Part shown: piece after piece, positions 1 to 10,483 of the stretch
Layout: each line of letters starts with the position of its first letter
How positions within the stretch are numbered: the first letter of the stretch is position 1
DNA from: JARRRL01 sp037380725
GTDB taxonomy: Bacteria; Pseudomonadota; Gammaproteobacteria; Pseudomonadales; JANQJO01
DNA: 48,840 nucleotides
Assembly (NCBI GenBank): GCA_037380725.1
Contig: JARRRL010000087.1
Coordinates: forward strand, 1-48,840
Reading direction: 5' to 3'
Made by a program: the position numbers and the translations under genes
The notes under the pieces: generated by a model
What the model saw: the letters and a program-made list of their open reading frames with translations, nothing else
The model's database searches: none
What the model was told of the DNA's origin: nothing

Positions 1-11
1 GGTGACGTCCA

Positions 12-452
12 ATGAGGGAGCCGAAATTTAAACTGTTGCACGGAGAAGACGACGCAGCCGATGTCGTCATTATGCAGCGTATCTTGAAAGACATGCAGTT
101 CCAAGGGACGTATCAGTGTTTCAGTATCGGTCAAGATGTGGTCGATTGGATATTAAAGCGGGGGCGATTTGCCGAAGCGTCACATGGGGTTCCGGACTTA
201 GTGATTCTTGATATTGGTCTGCCCGGCATCAATGGAAAGGAAATTTTACACATACTGCGTACAGACGAAATCACCAAGTACATTCCTATTATTATGATGT
301 CGGGTTCGGTTTCGGAGCGGGACTATCAAGAATGCGTGGCGTTGGGTTGTAATGGCTATGTGCAAAAAAATGAGAGTTTGAAATTTATGACGGAAACGTG
401 CCACTGTTTAATTAGGGCGTGGATGAATTTGGTGCGGCAACGGTTTGTGTGA
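12..452 (+). CDS. Single-domain response regulator (receiver only)
   Basis: The protein has 146 residues and consists of one receiver (REC) domain with no output domain. Visible are the acidic pair (E12, D13, D14), the phospho-acceptor D67 in the context LVILDIGLPGINGKE, the switch region MMSGS near residue 96 and the conserved lysine K119. It resembles the Rcp1-like small receivers that accept phosphate from histidine kinases without binding DNA. An in-frame stop at bases 3-5 shows that the gene begins inside the window at the ATG. The two sensor kinases that follow, 28 bp and further downstream on the same strand, are the likely partners. The cognate kinase is inferred from position only. 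Confidence 0.85.
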   Translation: MREPKFKLLHGEDDAADVVIMQRILKDMQFQGTYQCFSIGQDVVDWILKRGRFAEASHGVPDLVILDIGLPGINGKEILHILRTDEITKYIPIIMMSGSVSERDYQECVALGCNGYVQKNESLKFMTETCHCLIRAWMNLVRQRFV

Positions 453-479
453 GTACGATGGGTATGGGAGCGGGTTGCT

Positions 480-2180
480 GTGCATGCGTTATTGATTGAG
501 GACAACCCAGATCATCAATGGTTGATTCATGACTTGTTTTCGCAAAGTTTCTCCCCGGAAGCAATTTTAGAGCAAACCACCACCTTGGAGGCGGGGCTGT
601 TGCGGGCGCGTGCTCAGTCCTACGATCTGTGTTTGTGCGATTTGAATTTGCCCGACTCACCCTGGGCGTCTACGATTGAACGCTTGTGTACAACTCAGTT
701 TGATTTTCCGTTGATTGTGCTCAGTGCGGTGGATGATTTGGAAACAACCCGACAACTGGCGCAGCACGGCGTGGAAGATTTTTTGCCAAAAGATCAATTG
801 CGGTTACCCATTTTTCAGCGTATTTGTATTTACGCTGTGGAGAGGTATAAAAACCGAAACTTGCAAAAAGAACGTGATGCCGCTTTACAAAAACAGGCGG
901 TTTTGTTGTCGCAATTGGAGTATCGAAGTGAATTTTTGGCCAATGTGTCTCACGAGTTGCGCTCACCGCTGAACAGTATTTTGTTATTGGCCCAAGTGTT
1001 GTTGGAGAATCGAGGAGAAAATTTGCAAGTGGATCAGCAGCAAAGTTTGCGTGTTATTCAGCAGAGTGGTCAGCAAATGTTGCTCTTGATCAACGATTTA
1101 TTGGATCATCGAAAGATGGGGAAGGGAAAGCTGTCGGTTGAGATAAGTTCCTTAGCGGTTGCGGCGATGGTGAGGGGGTTGAAAGAAGAGTTTATCGCAG
1201 AGTTTGCGTACAAAAAAATACGTTTTCGAGTTGATAATTATTGCGCGGAAGATTTTTGTTTTTTCAGTGATGAGCGCCGCTTGCAGCAAATTTTACGTAA
1301 TTTGTTGACAAATGCCTACAAGTTTACGGCTGAAGGGGGGGAAGTGCGAGTGGTTTTTCAGCCCTTGACGGACGAACAGTTTATCCTGCAAATCGATATT
1401 ATCGACAACGGTTGTGGTATCGATAAAGCTGAATTACCGTTTGTTTTTGAACCGTTTTTCCAGGGTTGCGTCCCGAGTCGTGAACGGCATCATGGCACAG
1501 GCCTGGGCTTATCGATCGTGAAAAGTTTGTCACAATTGTTAGACATTACGGTGAGCGTGGACAGTGCTCTGGGCGTAGGCTGTGTGTTTCAATTAAAAAT
1601 TCCGACTGTGTCCAAAAAGGCAAAGGTCAATACGGAAAACGTGCATACGCCAGGTCGCGAGGGGGGGAGTCAAGATCGAGGGGCCGTGATGGCGGCCCAC
1701 ACCACGCCGATCGCAAACGAGATTGGTGCGAACCGAATTGTGGTGCGCGATGATGGCCCCATAAACGAGATCAGTGCGGAACGGCGTCATCAGTTGAAGG
1801 ATAAAAAAGTCCTCATTGTGGATGACGATGTCCGTTCCGTTTATGCTTTACGCCAAGTGTTTTTGAGTTTGGGAATGCAATTGCTGCGCGCGAAAAACGG
1901 TGTGGAAGCGATTCAGCTGTGCACCACGTATCCGGATATTGCGCTGATACTGATGGACGTGATGATGCCGGGAATGAATGGGTTCCAGGCGACGAAACAG
2001 ATTCGCGCTTTGCCGGATTACGCGCAGGTTCCTATTGTGTGTGTGTCGGGGCATGTGAATCATTTTGATGCCGATCTGGCGCAAGCTCAGGTCGATGCGT
2101 TTTTGAGAAAACCGATACAACTCCGTGAACTGCACGCGCAGGTCGTGAGATGCTTGCTGGAGCCGGAGGAGCGGTGTTAA
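480..2180 (+). CDS. Hybrid sensor histidine kinase (REC-HisKA-HATPase-REC)
   Basis: 566 residues, starting at GTG with a GGGAG ribosome site 9 nt upstream. An N-terminal receiver (about 1-120, phospho-acceptor D54) is joined by a coiled-coil stretch to a HisKA domain with H158 in FLANVSHELRSPLNS. An HATPase domain follows, with an N box at LLTNAYKF and G boxes at DNGCGID and GTGLGLSIV. A linker leads to a C-terminal receiver (about 437-560, D493 in LMDVMMPGMNG). No transmembrane segment is visible, so it is probably cytoplasmic and takes its input through the first receiver. The architecture suggests a phosphorelay hub between the small receivers and the CHASE kinase around it. Its stop lies just before the start of the next kinase, which suggests coupled translation. 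Confidence 0.88.
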   Translation: MHALLIEDNPDHQWLIHDLFSQSFSPEAILEQTTTLEAGLLRARAQSYDLCLCDLNLPDSPWASTIERLCTTQFDFPLIVLSAVDDLETTRQLAQHGVEDFLPKDQLRLPIFQRICIYAVERYKNRNLQKERDAALQKQAVLLSQLEYRSEFLANVSHELRSPLNSILLLAQVLLENRGENLQVDQQQSLRVIQQSGQQMLLLINDLLDHRKMGKGKLSVEISSLAVAAMVRGLKEEFIAEFAYKKIRFRVDNYCAEDFCFFSDERRLQQILRNLLTNAYKFTAEGGEVRVVFQPLTDEQFILQIDIIDNGCGIDKAELPFVFEPFFQGCVPSRERHHGTGLGLSIVKSLSQLLDITVSVDSALGVGCVFQLKIPTVSKKAKVNTENVHTPGREGGSQDRGAVMAAHTTPIANEIGANRIVVRDDGPINEISAERRHQLKDKKVLIVDDDVRSVYALRQVFLSLGMQLLRAKNGVEAIQLCTTYPDIALILMDVMMPGMNGFQATKQIRALPDYAQVPIVCVSGHVNHFDADLAQAQVDAFLRKPIQLRELHAQVVRCLLEPEERC

Positions 2181-2182
2181 TC

Positions 2183-4325
2183 ATGCTTGTCAACGTTGAA
2201 TTTGAACGCCTGAATGAGCCCTCTCGTTTTTTTGGATTCTTTCACAGCGTCTATACCGCTTGGATTATTTTAGGCTTGTCCTTGGCATTGACGGTATTGG
2301 CTTATGTTTTAACGCACGCTGCGGTGCAGCAACGTTGGAAAGACCATTTTGATTTTAAAGCGCAGGAGTTGGAGCAGGCTATTCTCGATCGCACGGCGTT
2401 GTATGAGCAGGTTTTGTGGGGTGGCGTGGGTTTATTCAACGCCAACGATGCGCAGGTTGATCGGAAACGTTTTGCGCTGTATGTGGACGCATTGAACTTG
2501 AATGAACACTGGCCGGGTGTGCAAGGTGTTGGTTTCAGTGTGCCGGTGGCACCCAATGAGCTCGCCGCACATGTGGCGGCGATACGGCAGGAGGGTTTTC
2601 CCGATTACCAGCTGCGACCAAGTGGGGTGCGTGATGTCTACACGGCGACTATTTATTTGGAACCATTTGATTGGCGTAATCAGCGTGCTTTTGGATTTGA
2701 CATGTGGTCCGATGCCTGGCGTCGTGAGGCCATGCGGCGTGCTCGTGATGAGGGACGCGCGGCAATGAGTGGTATGATTACGCTGGTGCAAGAAACCGAT
2801 GAAAACGTACAACGCGGTTTTTTGATGTACGTGCCGGTTTATCGTCATGCGGTGATCCCTGATACCGTGGCGGCGCGCCGGCAGGCGTTTGTTGGGTGGG
2901 TGTACGCGCCTTTTCGTGCTGGAAATTTGATGCAAGGCATACTCGCCAAAGGCGATCCTCACATTGAATTTGAAATTTTTGATGGTGAACGGATCACAGC
3001 GGACAATGTGTTGTTTGATAGCAATGATGTGTTGCATTTGTCTGAAGCGGCACATCAACCGCTGTTTTCGCGTGCGGTTCGTGTGCGCTTACAGGGGCGT
3101 ACGTGGACGCTGTACTTCAATACACCGACTCGTTTTGTAGAAAACAATCACGAAGCCAATCTACCGGCGTACGTCGCCATAGCGGGTTTGACGGTGGATG
3201 TGCTGTTGTTTTATGTGATTTATTCTCTGTATTTAAATCATCGGCGTGTGCAGCGTGTGAGTCGGGACTGGCGCGCGGTGATTGAACAAGCTCCGAATGC
3301 CATTATCATCACGGATCACGCGGGCCGCATCGTGAACACCAACAGCCAAGCGGCGATCTTATTTGAGTATACGGCGAAGGAGTTGTTGGGGAAAAGCATC
3401 GAGATTTTAGTGCCGGAAGCAAATCAGCATCAGCACGTGGCCTTACGAGAGGGCTTTCAAGCCGCTCCCAAAGCGCGCGCCATGGGGAAGGGGCGCGATC
3501 TCAGTGGCTTAAAAAAAGACGGTTCGCTGGTGCCGGTCGAGATTGGTTTGAGTCCGCTGAACATGGCGCGAGGTCGCTTTGTGGTAGCGTCCATTGTGGA
3601 TACCAGTGAATATAAGCGCATTCGGCAATCATTGGAAAACAGCAATGCCCAGATGTCACAAAAAAATCTAGAAATGGAGCAATTTATTTATACGGTCTCT
3701 CACGATCTCAAATCGCCCTTGGTGACGATCGGTGGGTTTTCGCATCAATTGTTCAGCGGCTTTCAAGAACAGTTAAATGAGAAACAGCAGCATCAATTTA
3801 AACGTATTTTTTCTAATGTGGCGTACATGGAGAATTTGCTTGATGATTTGTTGATGTTGTCACGCGTGATTCGACAAAATGTTGCCAAGGGTGAGCTGGT
3901 GGTGCGAGAGGTGGTCGACAAGGTGTTGAGGATCTTGGAAAGTACCGTGACTCAACCGGACGTGACGGTGACGGTGCAGGTGCTCCCGCAGCAGCGGCTG
4001 TATGGAAATGCACGTTTGGTCTCCCAATGCTTACAAAATTTGATTGTCAACGCGATTCAATACCGCTCGCCTGATCGCGATCCGGTGATTCGCATTGATG
4101 CTCAGGTTTTGCCGCATGCGACGCGGCTCTCCGTGCAAGATAACGGGATGGGTATTGTTTAATATTTTTGAGCGGCTGGACGTGGGGGAGGGTACGGGGG
4201 TCGGGTTGGCCATTGTTAAAACGGCCATGGATAAGCACGATGGTAAAATAGAACTGCATTCTGTTTTCGGTGAGGGCAGTGTTTTTACACTGGAATTTCC
4301 AAATAAAATTGGCGAGGTGGCGTAA
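2183..4325 (+). pseudogene. CHASE-PAS sensor histidine kinase, frame broken near 4157
   Basis: Order of parts: a transmembrane helix near the N-terminus, a periplasmic CHASE ligand-binding domain (about residues 70-290), a second membrane helix (AYVAIAGLTVDVLLFYVIY), a PAS domain (about 360-470), HisKA with H in TVSHDLKSPLVTIGGF, and an HATPase domain. The first frame stops at 4160-4162 just after the G1 box DNGMGI; the rest (LFNIFERL, then GTGVGLAIVKTAMDKH) continues in another frame to 4325. Compared with the family about eight residues between these parts are missing, so this is a small out-of-frame deletion rather than a single-base slip. The start is taken at ATG 2183 (GTG 2174 and ATG 2150 are also in frame); GGAGGA lies at 2165-2170. 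It may be a sequence error. Confidence 0.75.
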
Positions 4326-4326
4326 A

Positions 4327-4782
4327 GTGTATGTGAAATCGCTCAATATTTTGTTGGCGGAAGACAATCCGGATCACGCTGAATTGATTGTTGACGCATT
4401 GAAACAATTTAATATCGGCAACCACGTCTTTCATGTGAAGAATGGTGAGGAGGTGTTGGGTTTTCTCGATCAAAAAAATGGGGGTGATCGCGTACCGGAT
4501 TTGATCTTGTTGGATCTGAAAATGCCACGCTTGGATGGGGCGGAAACCTTGGCGCACATCAAGGCGATGGCGCCGCATAAACGAACCCCTGTCATTATGT
4601 TGAGTACCTCGGGTATGAATGATGATGTGGAAAAATGTTACGCGTTGGGGGCTAACAGTTACGTCACCAAACCACTTAAATTTAATGAATTTACCCAAAA
4701 AATTCGAGAATTGAATCTGTATTGGGTGTTGACGTCTGAAATCCCGGGGCCGAATATGCCGACATCAGAACACCGTTATTGA
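4327..4782 (+). CDS. Single-domain response regulator (Rcp1-like)
   Basis: 151 residues, one receiver domain: acidic pair E12/D13, phospho-acceptor D63 in LILLDLKMPRLDG, T/S switch at LSTSG (92-96) and conserved K115 before proline. The start is the GTG immediately after the stop of the CHASE kinase; GAGG lies about 10 nt upstream, and a longer in-frame reading would run back into the kinase gene. The LLDLKMPRLDGAETL and SYVTKPLKFNEF sequences are typical of receivers paired with phytochrome-like or PAS-type kinases. It is probably cotranscribed with the three genes before it. Its 3' end overlaps that of the convergent cbrB gene by 7 bp. Confidence 0.85.
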   Translation: MYVKSLNILLAEDNPDHAELIVDALKQFNIGNHVFHVKNGEEVLGFLDQKNGGDRVPDLILLDLKMPRLDGAETLAHIKAMAPHKRTPVIMLSTSGMNDDVEKCYALGANSYVTKPLKFNEFTQKIRELNLYWVLTSEIPGPNMPTSEHRY

Positions 4783-6156
4783 GGCAGCTCGGTTGGTGTT
4801 TCGGTCGCCGATCCGGGGTCTGCGGATGGCGTGTGGGCGTCGGGCGACAAGGGGGGAGGCGGTCGTTTTCGGGGGATGCCCATTTTTTGACGACGTTCCC
4901 ATAACGTTTTGCGACTGATGCCCAGTTTCTGTGCCAGTTCAGTTTCGGTCATGTGATGTTGATTTTCGAGCACGACGTGTTGAAAATATTCATCCAATGA
5001 CATGTCGTCATCCGCAGCGGTCGCCGTGGATGTTGCCGGGGTGGCTGCGGCCAGCGCGTCGAGGTCTTCGCAGAACATCAGTTCAGGAGTGATGATGTCG
5101 TTGCGCGTGAGCGCCGCCGCACGTTCAAGGGTGTGGCGTAATTCACGCACGTTTCCGGGCCAGTGGTATCGCTCGATGAGCAAACGACTGGCGTGGCACA
5201 AGCGCAGTTTGGGTTTTTGGTGTAACGTGGCGCAAAGGGAGACGAAGTGCTCAGCCAGGAGCAGTACGTCGCCCGTGCGTTCGTAGAGTGGCGGTAAGCC
5301 GATTGGCACGCCCATTAAGCGGTAATATAAATCTTCGCGCAAACGTCCTTTTGCGCTCAACTGATTCAACGGCGTTTGACTGGTCACGATTACGCGAATA
5401 TCCACGGGTTCAGTTTGTGTGGCGCCTGCGGGTTGCACAGTGCGTGATTCCAAGGTGTGCAGCAGTAGCGCTTGCGCGGCGAGTGAGAGTTCGGAAATCT
5501 CTCGGATCAACAAAGTGCCGCCGTGAGCGGCTTTGATGAGACCCGCTTGACTCGGTGACGCGTTGGCGCTGTCGCCAAACAGCAGCCGCACCGCAGCGTT
5601 ATCGTTTAAGGTGGCGCTGAGCGTTGCGCTGTCGAGACACAGTAAAGGACCTGAACGTCCACTGAGCGCATGAGCCTTGTGAGCGAAGGTGGTTTTTCCT
5701 GTGCCGGTTTCCCCGGTGATGATTAAGGTTGTCTGGGTGGGGGCGACGTGGGTGAGGGTTTCAAACCGTGAGCGCATGGCGCTGCTGTCACCAATGAGTA
5801 CAGGTGTGGTCGGCTCTGTAGGTGGTTTGGGCGAGGGGACGGAGTTCATCGTGGTCAAAGGGTTTAGCGATGTAATTGGCGGCGCCCAGTTTCATGGCTT
5901 CAATCGCGGATTTGAGGCTGGCGTAGCTGGTCATTACCAGCACGGGTTTTGGGGCTGCGGGTGCGATCAGAGCTGTACCACTTTCGCCAGGCAAACGTAA
6001 ATCGGTCAAAATGAGATCAAAATCAGTGAGCGTATAAAGAGAAAGCGCTTCTTCTACGGATTCGGCTTCAGAGACGATGTGATCGTACCGAGAAAGTAAT
6101 CGGCATAACGACTTCCGGATAATCATTTCGTCTTCCACAATCAAGATAGTTCCCAT
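4776..6156 (-). pseudogene. cbrB: CbrB-like response regulator (REC, AAA+, Fis-type HTH), frame broken near 5845
   Basis: The receiver is read from 6156 (ILIVEDEMIIRKS, phospho-Asp in DLILTDLRLPGESG, lysine in YIAKPFDHDEL); the AAA+ and HTH part is read in another frame to 4776. The frames cross near 5845, probably with part of the last receiver helix lost. The AAA+ domain has Walker A GETGTGKT and an intact arginine-finger region (GRLREDLYYRL). The GAFTGA loop used to contact sigma-54 is absent (LLFG is followed directly by DSANASPSQAGLI), and the Walker B region reads LLIREI where the family has LFLDEI. The C-terminus has a Fis-like helix-turn-helix (ELAQKLGISRKTLWERRQKMGI) and a Pro-rich tail. 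Position beside cbrA supports the CbrB assignment; in pseudomonads CbrB controls carbon/nitrogen balance. Confidence 0.75.
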
Positions 6157-6214
6157 GGCGTAACCTCGTGTGATGGTGGCGTGCTGTGAATGGGTTCGGG
6201 TCGAGTGTCGATCT

Positions 6215-9200
6215 TTAATTCAGTATGGGTTGTTTCAACACCTGCTGTTTTACCTGCTGTTTTAGTAATGTTGCAGTAAGGGGTTTCACCGCAGCGTGAG
6301 CATGCGGAATGACGTCGGGTGTTGTCGTTTCTTCTGGAAAGAATCGTGGAAAATGTAATTTCACTTGTGTACCGGTACCCCTTGCGTTCACGGGGCTGGT
6401 GAAGTAAATGTGACCGTTGAATTCTCGCACGATACTGTATACCAATGATAGACCAAGGCCAGTGCCTTGACCCGGTCGTTTGGTCGTGACAAAAGGATCG
6501 AATAGGGTGTCTTTGATCGAATCGGGAATGCCGTGGCCGTCATCCGTAATGGTAATCACGGCGGTTTCATCTGTACTTTCATGGCTGGATACGACGATGC
6601 GATCACCCGGCGTCGACGCGTCGCGCGCATTGGACAGCACGTTAATGAAAACTTGTTGAAATTTCTGTTCATCGCCGAGAATCCATAAGTCGCTGTCGAC
6701 GGTGTTGATGAAACACATTTTTTTGCCCGCATCACTCAGGCGTGTGAGTTGAATGGCGGCATCGACGTTGGTCGATACGATCACCGGAACGGCGCGCTGT
6801 GTGGGCGGGAGACCGCTGTGGCTGAAGGTAACCAGCGATTGCACGATGTCGCGTATTCGATGCGTTTGGCGGATTAATTCTTCCACCAGCTCTCGATTAT
6901 GCGCTGTGCGCAGGCCGGAGCGCAGTTCTTGTGACAAACAGGCAATGGCGGTGAGGGGATTGCCAATCTCGTGCGCGACACCCGCCGCTAGCTTCCCCAC
7001 GCTGGCCAAACGTTCACTGTGAGCCAATTGAGATTCTAAGCGTTTTATATCCGTCAGGTCTTCAATGGCGATGATCATGCCACGCAGTGCTTTACCGGTT
7101 CGGTGGGTTAGAATATCCGTTGCTTTGAGGCTGAGGCAGTGGCTGAGGCCTGCTATGTTGACCGTTTCTTGTAAGGCCTGCGCCTGCGCTTGTGAAATTA
7201 AGCGTAGGATTAAGTCTTTCCATGGATTTTCCAGGTCTTGCACTTTTGAACCGATGACCTGTTCGTGCGTGATGTGGCTCAAGCGTTCCATGGCCAAATT
7301 CCACCCAATGATCTCCCCGTTTCCACTGAGAGAAATCACACCGTGTGGTAAAGCCAAAACGGTTTGTCGATGAAAGCGACGCAAATGATCCAAGGTATCG
7401 GCGAGACCCGAAAAGCGTGTTTCGTAGCTGCTGAGCGCTTGTTCAATGTAATAGATGTCTTGTCCAGCGTGGCCAGTGGCTGCTAAATATGGCAATTGGT
7501 TGTCGACGACGCGTTGGGCCAGAGCGGGACCAAACAGGGCGGATAAATTGCTTTCAAGTTGATCGCGCAAACGTCGCAAGGCGTAAGGTCGTTGTTCGGC
7601 GGGCGTGAAACCCAGGTTTCGTAACGCTAAGGCCACTTCGCGGTGGGCGGTACTGTGACCCAAGGCGGGAGTGAGGCGCTGGATCAGGTCATTGACGTTG
7701 CGCCAACTGATGTCCCAGCGATAGGGTTTGCGTATGCTGTGCACAATGCAGTTCTGAGCCGTGGCGATTTCAACGGGGCTTTGTCGTGTAATCAAAGAGA
7801 GGCTGACGAAGGTCATGGCGTTTAAGGTAAAAGCCAAAAATGCGGGGGTTTGCCAGTTCTCGATGGTAAATAAATACCCCAACCCAAAAGGCAGCGCACG
7901 CGTCAGTAAGCTGCTAAACAGAATGGGCAGGAGCAAGCCAATGAACCACACGATAAAACCGAATGCTAAGCCAAACAATAAACCCTTTCGGTTGGCGCGT
8001 GGCCAGAATAGGGTGCCCACAATGCCGGGCAAAAATTGCAGCATGCCGACAACCGTGAGCATGACCAAGTCGGAGAGCGATTGTGTGTCGTGGGTCAGGC
8101 GGAAAAAGAGGTAGGCGGCCATCAGAAAAAAAGCAATACCAGCACGTTTTACCCAGCTCAACCAACTGTAAATGCCGGCTTTCGGTGTGGGTTGATACAG
8201 CGGAAGCACCCAGTAGTGCGATACCATGATGGATAGCGTCAGCGCGCTGATGGCCAGAACCGCAAAGCTGGCACACAGCGCCATCAACCACACCAATAGG
8301 GGACCCCATGGCGCGAGCACGTGCTGCGCCACGCCTAATAAGAAATATTCAGCAGGGGGGGCGACGTCCAATTTAATGGCCATCCACAATACGACAGGAA
8401 TGGAAAACGCGACCAGCAGTAAACACGCTGGAAAAGCCCATGTGGCAATGAAAAACGTTTTGATGTTTTCGTGTTTGTTCGACAATACTACGTGAAACAG
8501 GTGTGGCAGTGCGACCACGGAGGTGCAAAAAGCTAAATTTAGATTGTGCCAAGGTGCTTGGCGGGTTGAGCTGTACAGCCGTTCAAGCGCCAAGGGATTT
8601 TGATCCAACCAAGACTGCAGGGCGGCAAAATCGCCGAAAACGCGATGGAAGCTTACGCCCACAAGCAATAAAAGCGCGCTGTATTTTACCAAACTCAATA
8701 ACGCCATACCGCCAATGAGGGACGGGTGACCATAACGGCGCTCGGGTGAACGGATGCCGAAGTACATGATGAAAAGACCCACAGCGATCAAAAAAGTAAA
8801 AATAAGAGGCGAGGTGTTGGCGTGTGGTAGCAGGAGATTCAACAGCTGGTCCAAAGCCTCGATTTGGAGGGCCAGTAAGGGTAGCGTCATGATGATCATC
8901 AGGAAGGTGATGAAGATGCCCGCAATGAGACTGCTTTAAACGTTGCAGCGGTATCAGAAAAATTGGCGCGAGGAAAAAAACGATACTGATGCCGAAAAAA
9001 TAAGACAGGTAGCTGTAACCCCGTTCGTAGGCAATGCCGACGCTGCCGAACAGCGCCCATACGCCAATAGCGATACCTAAGGCCAGCACGTACGCGACGG
9101 GGTTTTCCACAAGCCAAGTGGGAAGCCAGCGACGCCGAATCAGCAACGAAAAGACAAACAGAGTGCTGACCAGCAGCAGTGTGGATATCCAGAGTAAGGC

Positions 9201-9227
9201 GCTGGGATCATAAACCATCGAGGTCAC
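6215..9227 (-). pseudogene. cbrA: CbrA-like sensor kinase fused to an SSS transporter domain, frame broken near 8935
   Basis: The N-terminal half is a multi-helix sodium:solute symporter (SSS) domain. It is followed by a STAC linker (around WRNVNDLIQRLTPALG), a PAS domain, HisKA with H in AAGVAHEIGNPLTAI, and HATPase with N box NVLSNARDAS and G box GTGLGLSLV. This order is that of CbrA. Reading from 9227 the frame is open through FLAPIFLIPLQRL and then shifts; the continuation IAGIFITFLMIIMTLPLLALQI lies in another frame that runs to 6215. About 25-30 residues between transmembrane helices appear lost, including the usual RxYxLxSxADFxxxRY stretch. Start GTG 9227 or ATG 9218. It overlaps the small ORF upstream and lies 58 bp before cbrB. 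Confidence 0.78.
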
Positions 9228-9384
9228 TACTCCGGCTGATCCAGAAAATCAAAATGATCAGAATGCCCCAAATTAAAAAGGGCCGGTACCACGCCAGTCC
9301 ACCCGTTTCGGCCCAGGACATCAGTGACGGGGACAGCAAAAAAGTACCGAGAATAAAGATCAGAATAAGGCGGTCAATGTACAT
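9208..9384 (-). CDS. Small membrane ORF overlapping the cbrA start (cbrX-like)
   Basis: An ATG-started ORF of 58 residues with two hydrophobic segments (about 5-22 and 34-48) and a polar SRSSDLDGL end. Its TGA overlaps the beginning of cbrA by about 20 bp, the arrangement expected for translational coupling. In Pseudomonas a short ORF called cbrX sits at the same place and is coupled to cbrA translation; equivalence here rests on position and size, not on recognised sequence. It could also be read as a separate small inner-membrane protein. Confidence 0.6.
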   Translation of the reverse strand: MYIDRLILIFILGTFLLSPSLMSWAETGGLAWYRPFLIWGILIILIFWISRSSDLDGL

Positions 9385-9468
9385 GTTTTAATACGGTAGG
9401 GTTGTGTTGTTATTATTATGTTGTTGTTAATACGAAAAGCCGGGTCTTGGTGTACAGCTGTACCAGAA

Positions 9469-9499
9469 ATTTCAGTATCAACTCATTTCAGTATCAACT
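9469..9499. repeat. Direct repeat, 16-bp period, two copies
   Basis: The 15-mer ATTTCAGTATCAACT occurs at 9469-9483 and again at 9485-9499, one base apart. It lies in the 146-bp spacer between the gluQRS 3' end and the cbrX-like ORF and belongs to the set of private spacer repeats seen across the window. Confidence 0.9.
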
Positions 9500-9530
9500 G
9501 TGCTGTATTAACAGGGATTGTCAGTATGGC

Positions 9531-10478
9531 TCACGCTAACAAATGTTGCGCGGATAAGGAAGTGATTTTCGGAATTTTACCGATTGACCAACGCGGAATG
9601 GCGTATTTGATGATTTCATCAGGTGAGGCACCCCATTGTTGTACGGCGTCTGCGGCATCGATTTGACCCAGTGCGATGAGCAATTTGAGCAGTATAGGTG
9701 TGGGCGAGGCGCTGTCCAAAGAGGCGGCGCGTTCTGACTTACTTAATTTCTTGCCCTGTGCGCCTAAAACGATGGGGAGGTGGGTATAACGTGGTGTTGG
9801 CGCGTGGAGTGCGCGTTGCAGGCAGAGGTGGACGCTCGTTTGCTCAAGCAGATCGTGTCCACGAACCACATCGGTGATGCCTTGCTGCCAGTCATCGATC
9901 ACTACGGCCCAGTGATAAGCGAACAAGCCGTCTTTTCGTATCAAGACAGGGGCGCCGATGTCGTGTGCGGGATAGTTTATTTGGGGGCCGAGTCGGCGGT
10001 CGTTAAAACCGATTGGTTTGTTGGGTAATTGCCAGCGCAGCGCGTAATGGGGTGGTCTGTGCTGTGAGGAGGCCGTGATTGACCTGATGACGCGATGGCT
10101 GCAATAACCCGGGTAGGCGCGATTGGCCTTGGAAGGGCGCGTGCTCAGTTGCTGACGGGTGCAATTGCACGCAAAGAGTGGTCCACCGTGCCTGTGGGAC
10201 GCTTGTTGCGCAAGCTGATCCAAAATAGCGGTGTACAGCGCTGTTTGCTGCGATTGGTATTGGGGCTGAGCGTCCCAGTATAAGCCGAAACGCTCCAGTG
10301 TTCTTAAAATGAGGGTATCAGCCTGCTTTACGCATCGAGGCTGGTCGACATCCTCAATGCGTACGAGCCACTGACCACGGTGATGCCGTGCATCCAGATA
10401 GCTGGCGAGTGCCGTGCACAGAGACCCCAGGTGCAGTGGCCCGGATGGTGTGGGCGCAAATCGACCAACGTAAGCCAA
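9531..10478 (-). CDS. gluQRS: Glutamyl-Q tRNA(Asp) synthetase
   Basis: 315 residues. GluQRS is a truncated glutamyl-tRNA synthetase that attaches glutamate to the queuosine base of tRNA(Asp). Visible are the class I HIGH-type motif PSGPLHLGS near residue 13, the zinc site CNC...YPGYC (about 105-125), and the KMSKS-type KKLSKSE near 248. No anticodon-binding domain follows, as expected. It starts at TTG 10478, 5 bp after the dksA stop, with AGGG about 11 nt upstream; the reading MAYVGRFAPTPSG matches the family start. The dksA-gluQRS pair is a conserved operon in gammaproteobacteria. Confidence 0.93.
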   Translation of the reverse strand: MAYVGRFAPTPSGPLHLGSLCTALASYLDARHHRGQWLVRIEDVDQPRCVKQADTLILRTLERFGLYWDAQPQYQSQQTALYTAILDQLAQQASHRHGGPLFACNCTRQQLSTRPSKANRAYPGYCSHRVIRSITASSQHRPPHYALRWQLPNKPIGFNDRRLGPQINYPAHDIGAPVLIRKDGLFAYHWAVVIDDWQQGITDVVRGHDLLEQTSVHLCLQRALHAPTPRYTHLPIVLGAQGKKLSKSERAASLDSASPTPILLKLLIALGQIDAADAVQQWGASPDEIIKYAIPRWSIGKIPKITSLSAQHLLA

Positions 10479-10483
10479 GGGGT

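Noticed and set aside
2150..2182. ATG 2150 as start of the CHASE kinase
   Set aside because: It lies inside the preceding kinase gene, without a ribosome site; GGAGGA at 2165-2170 favours 2174 or 2183.
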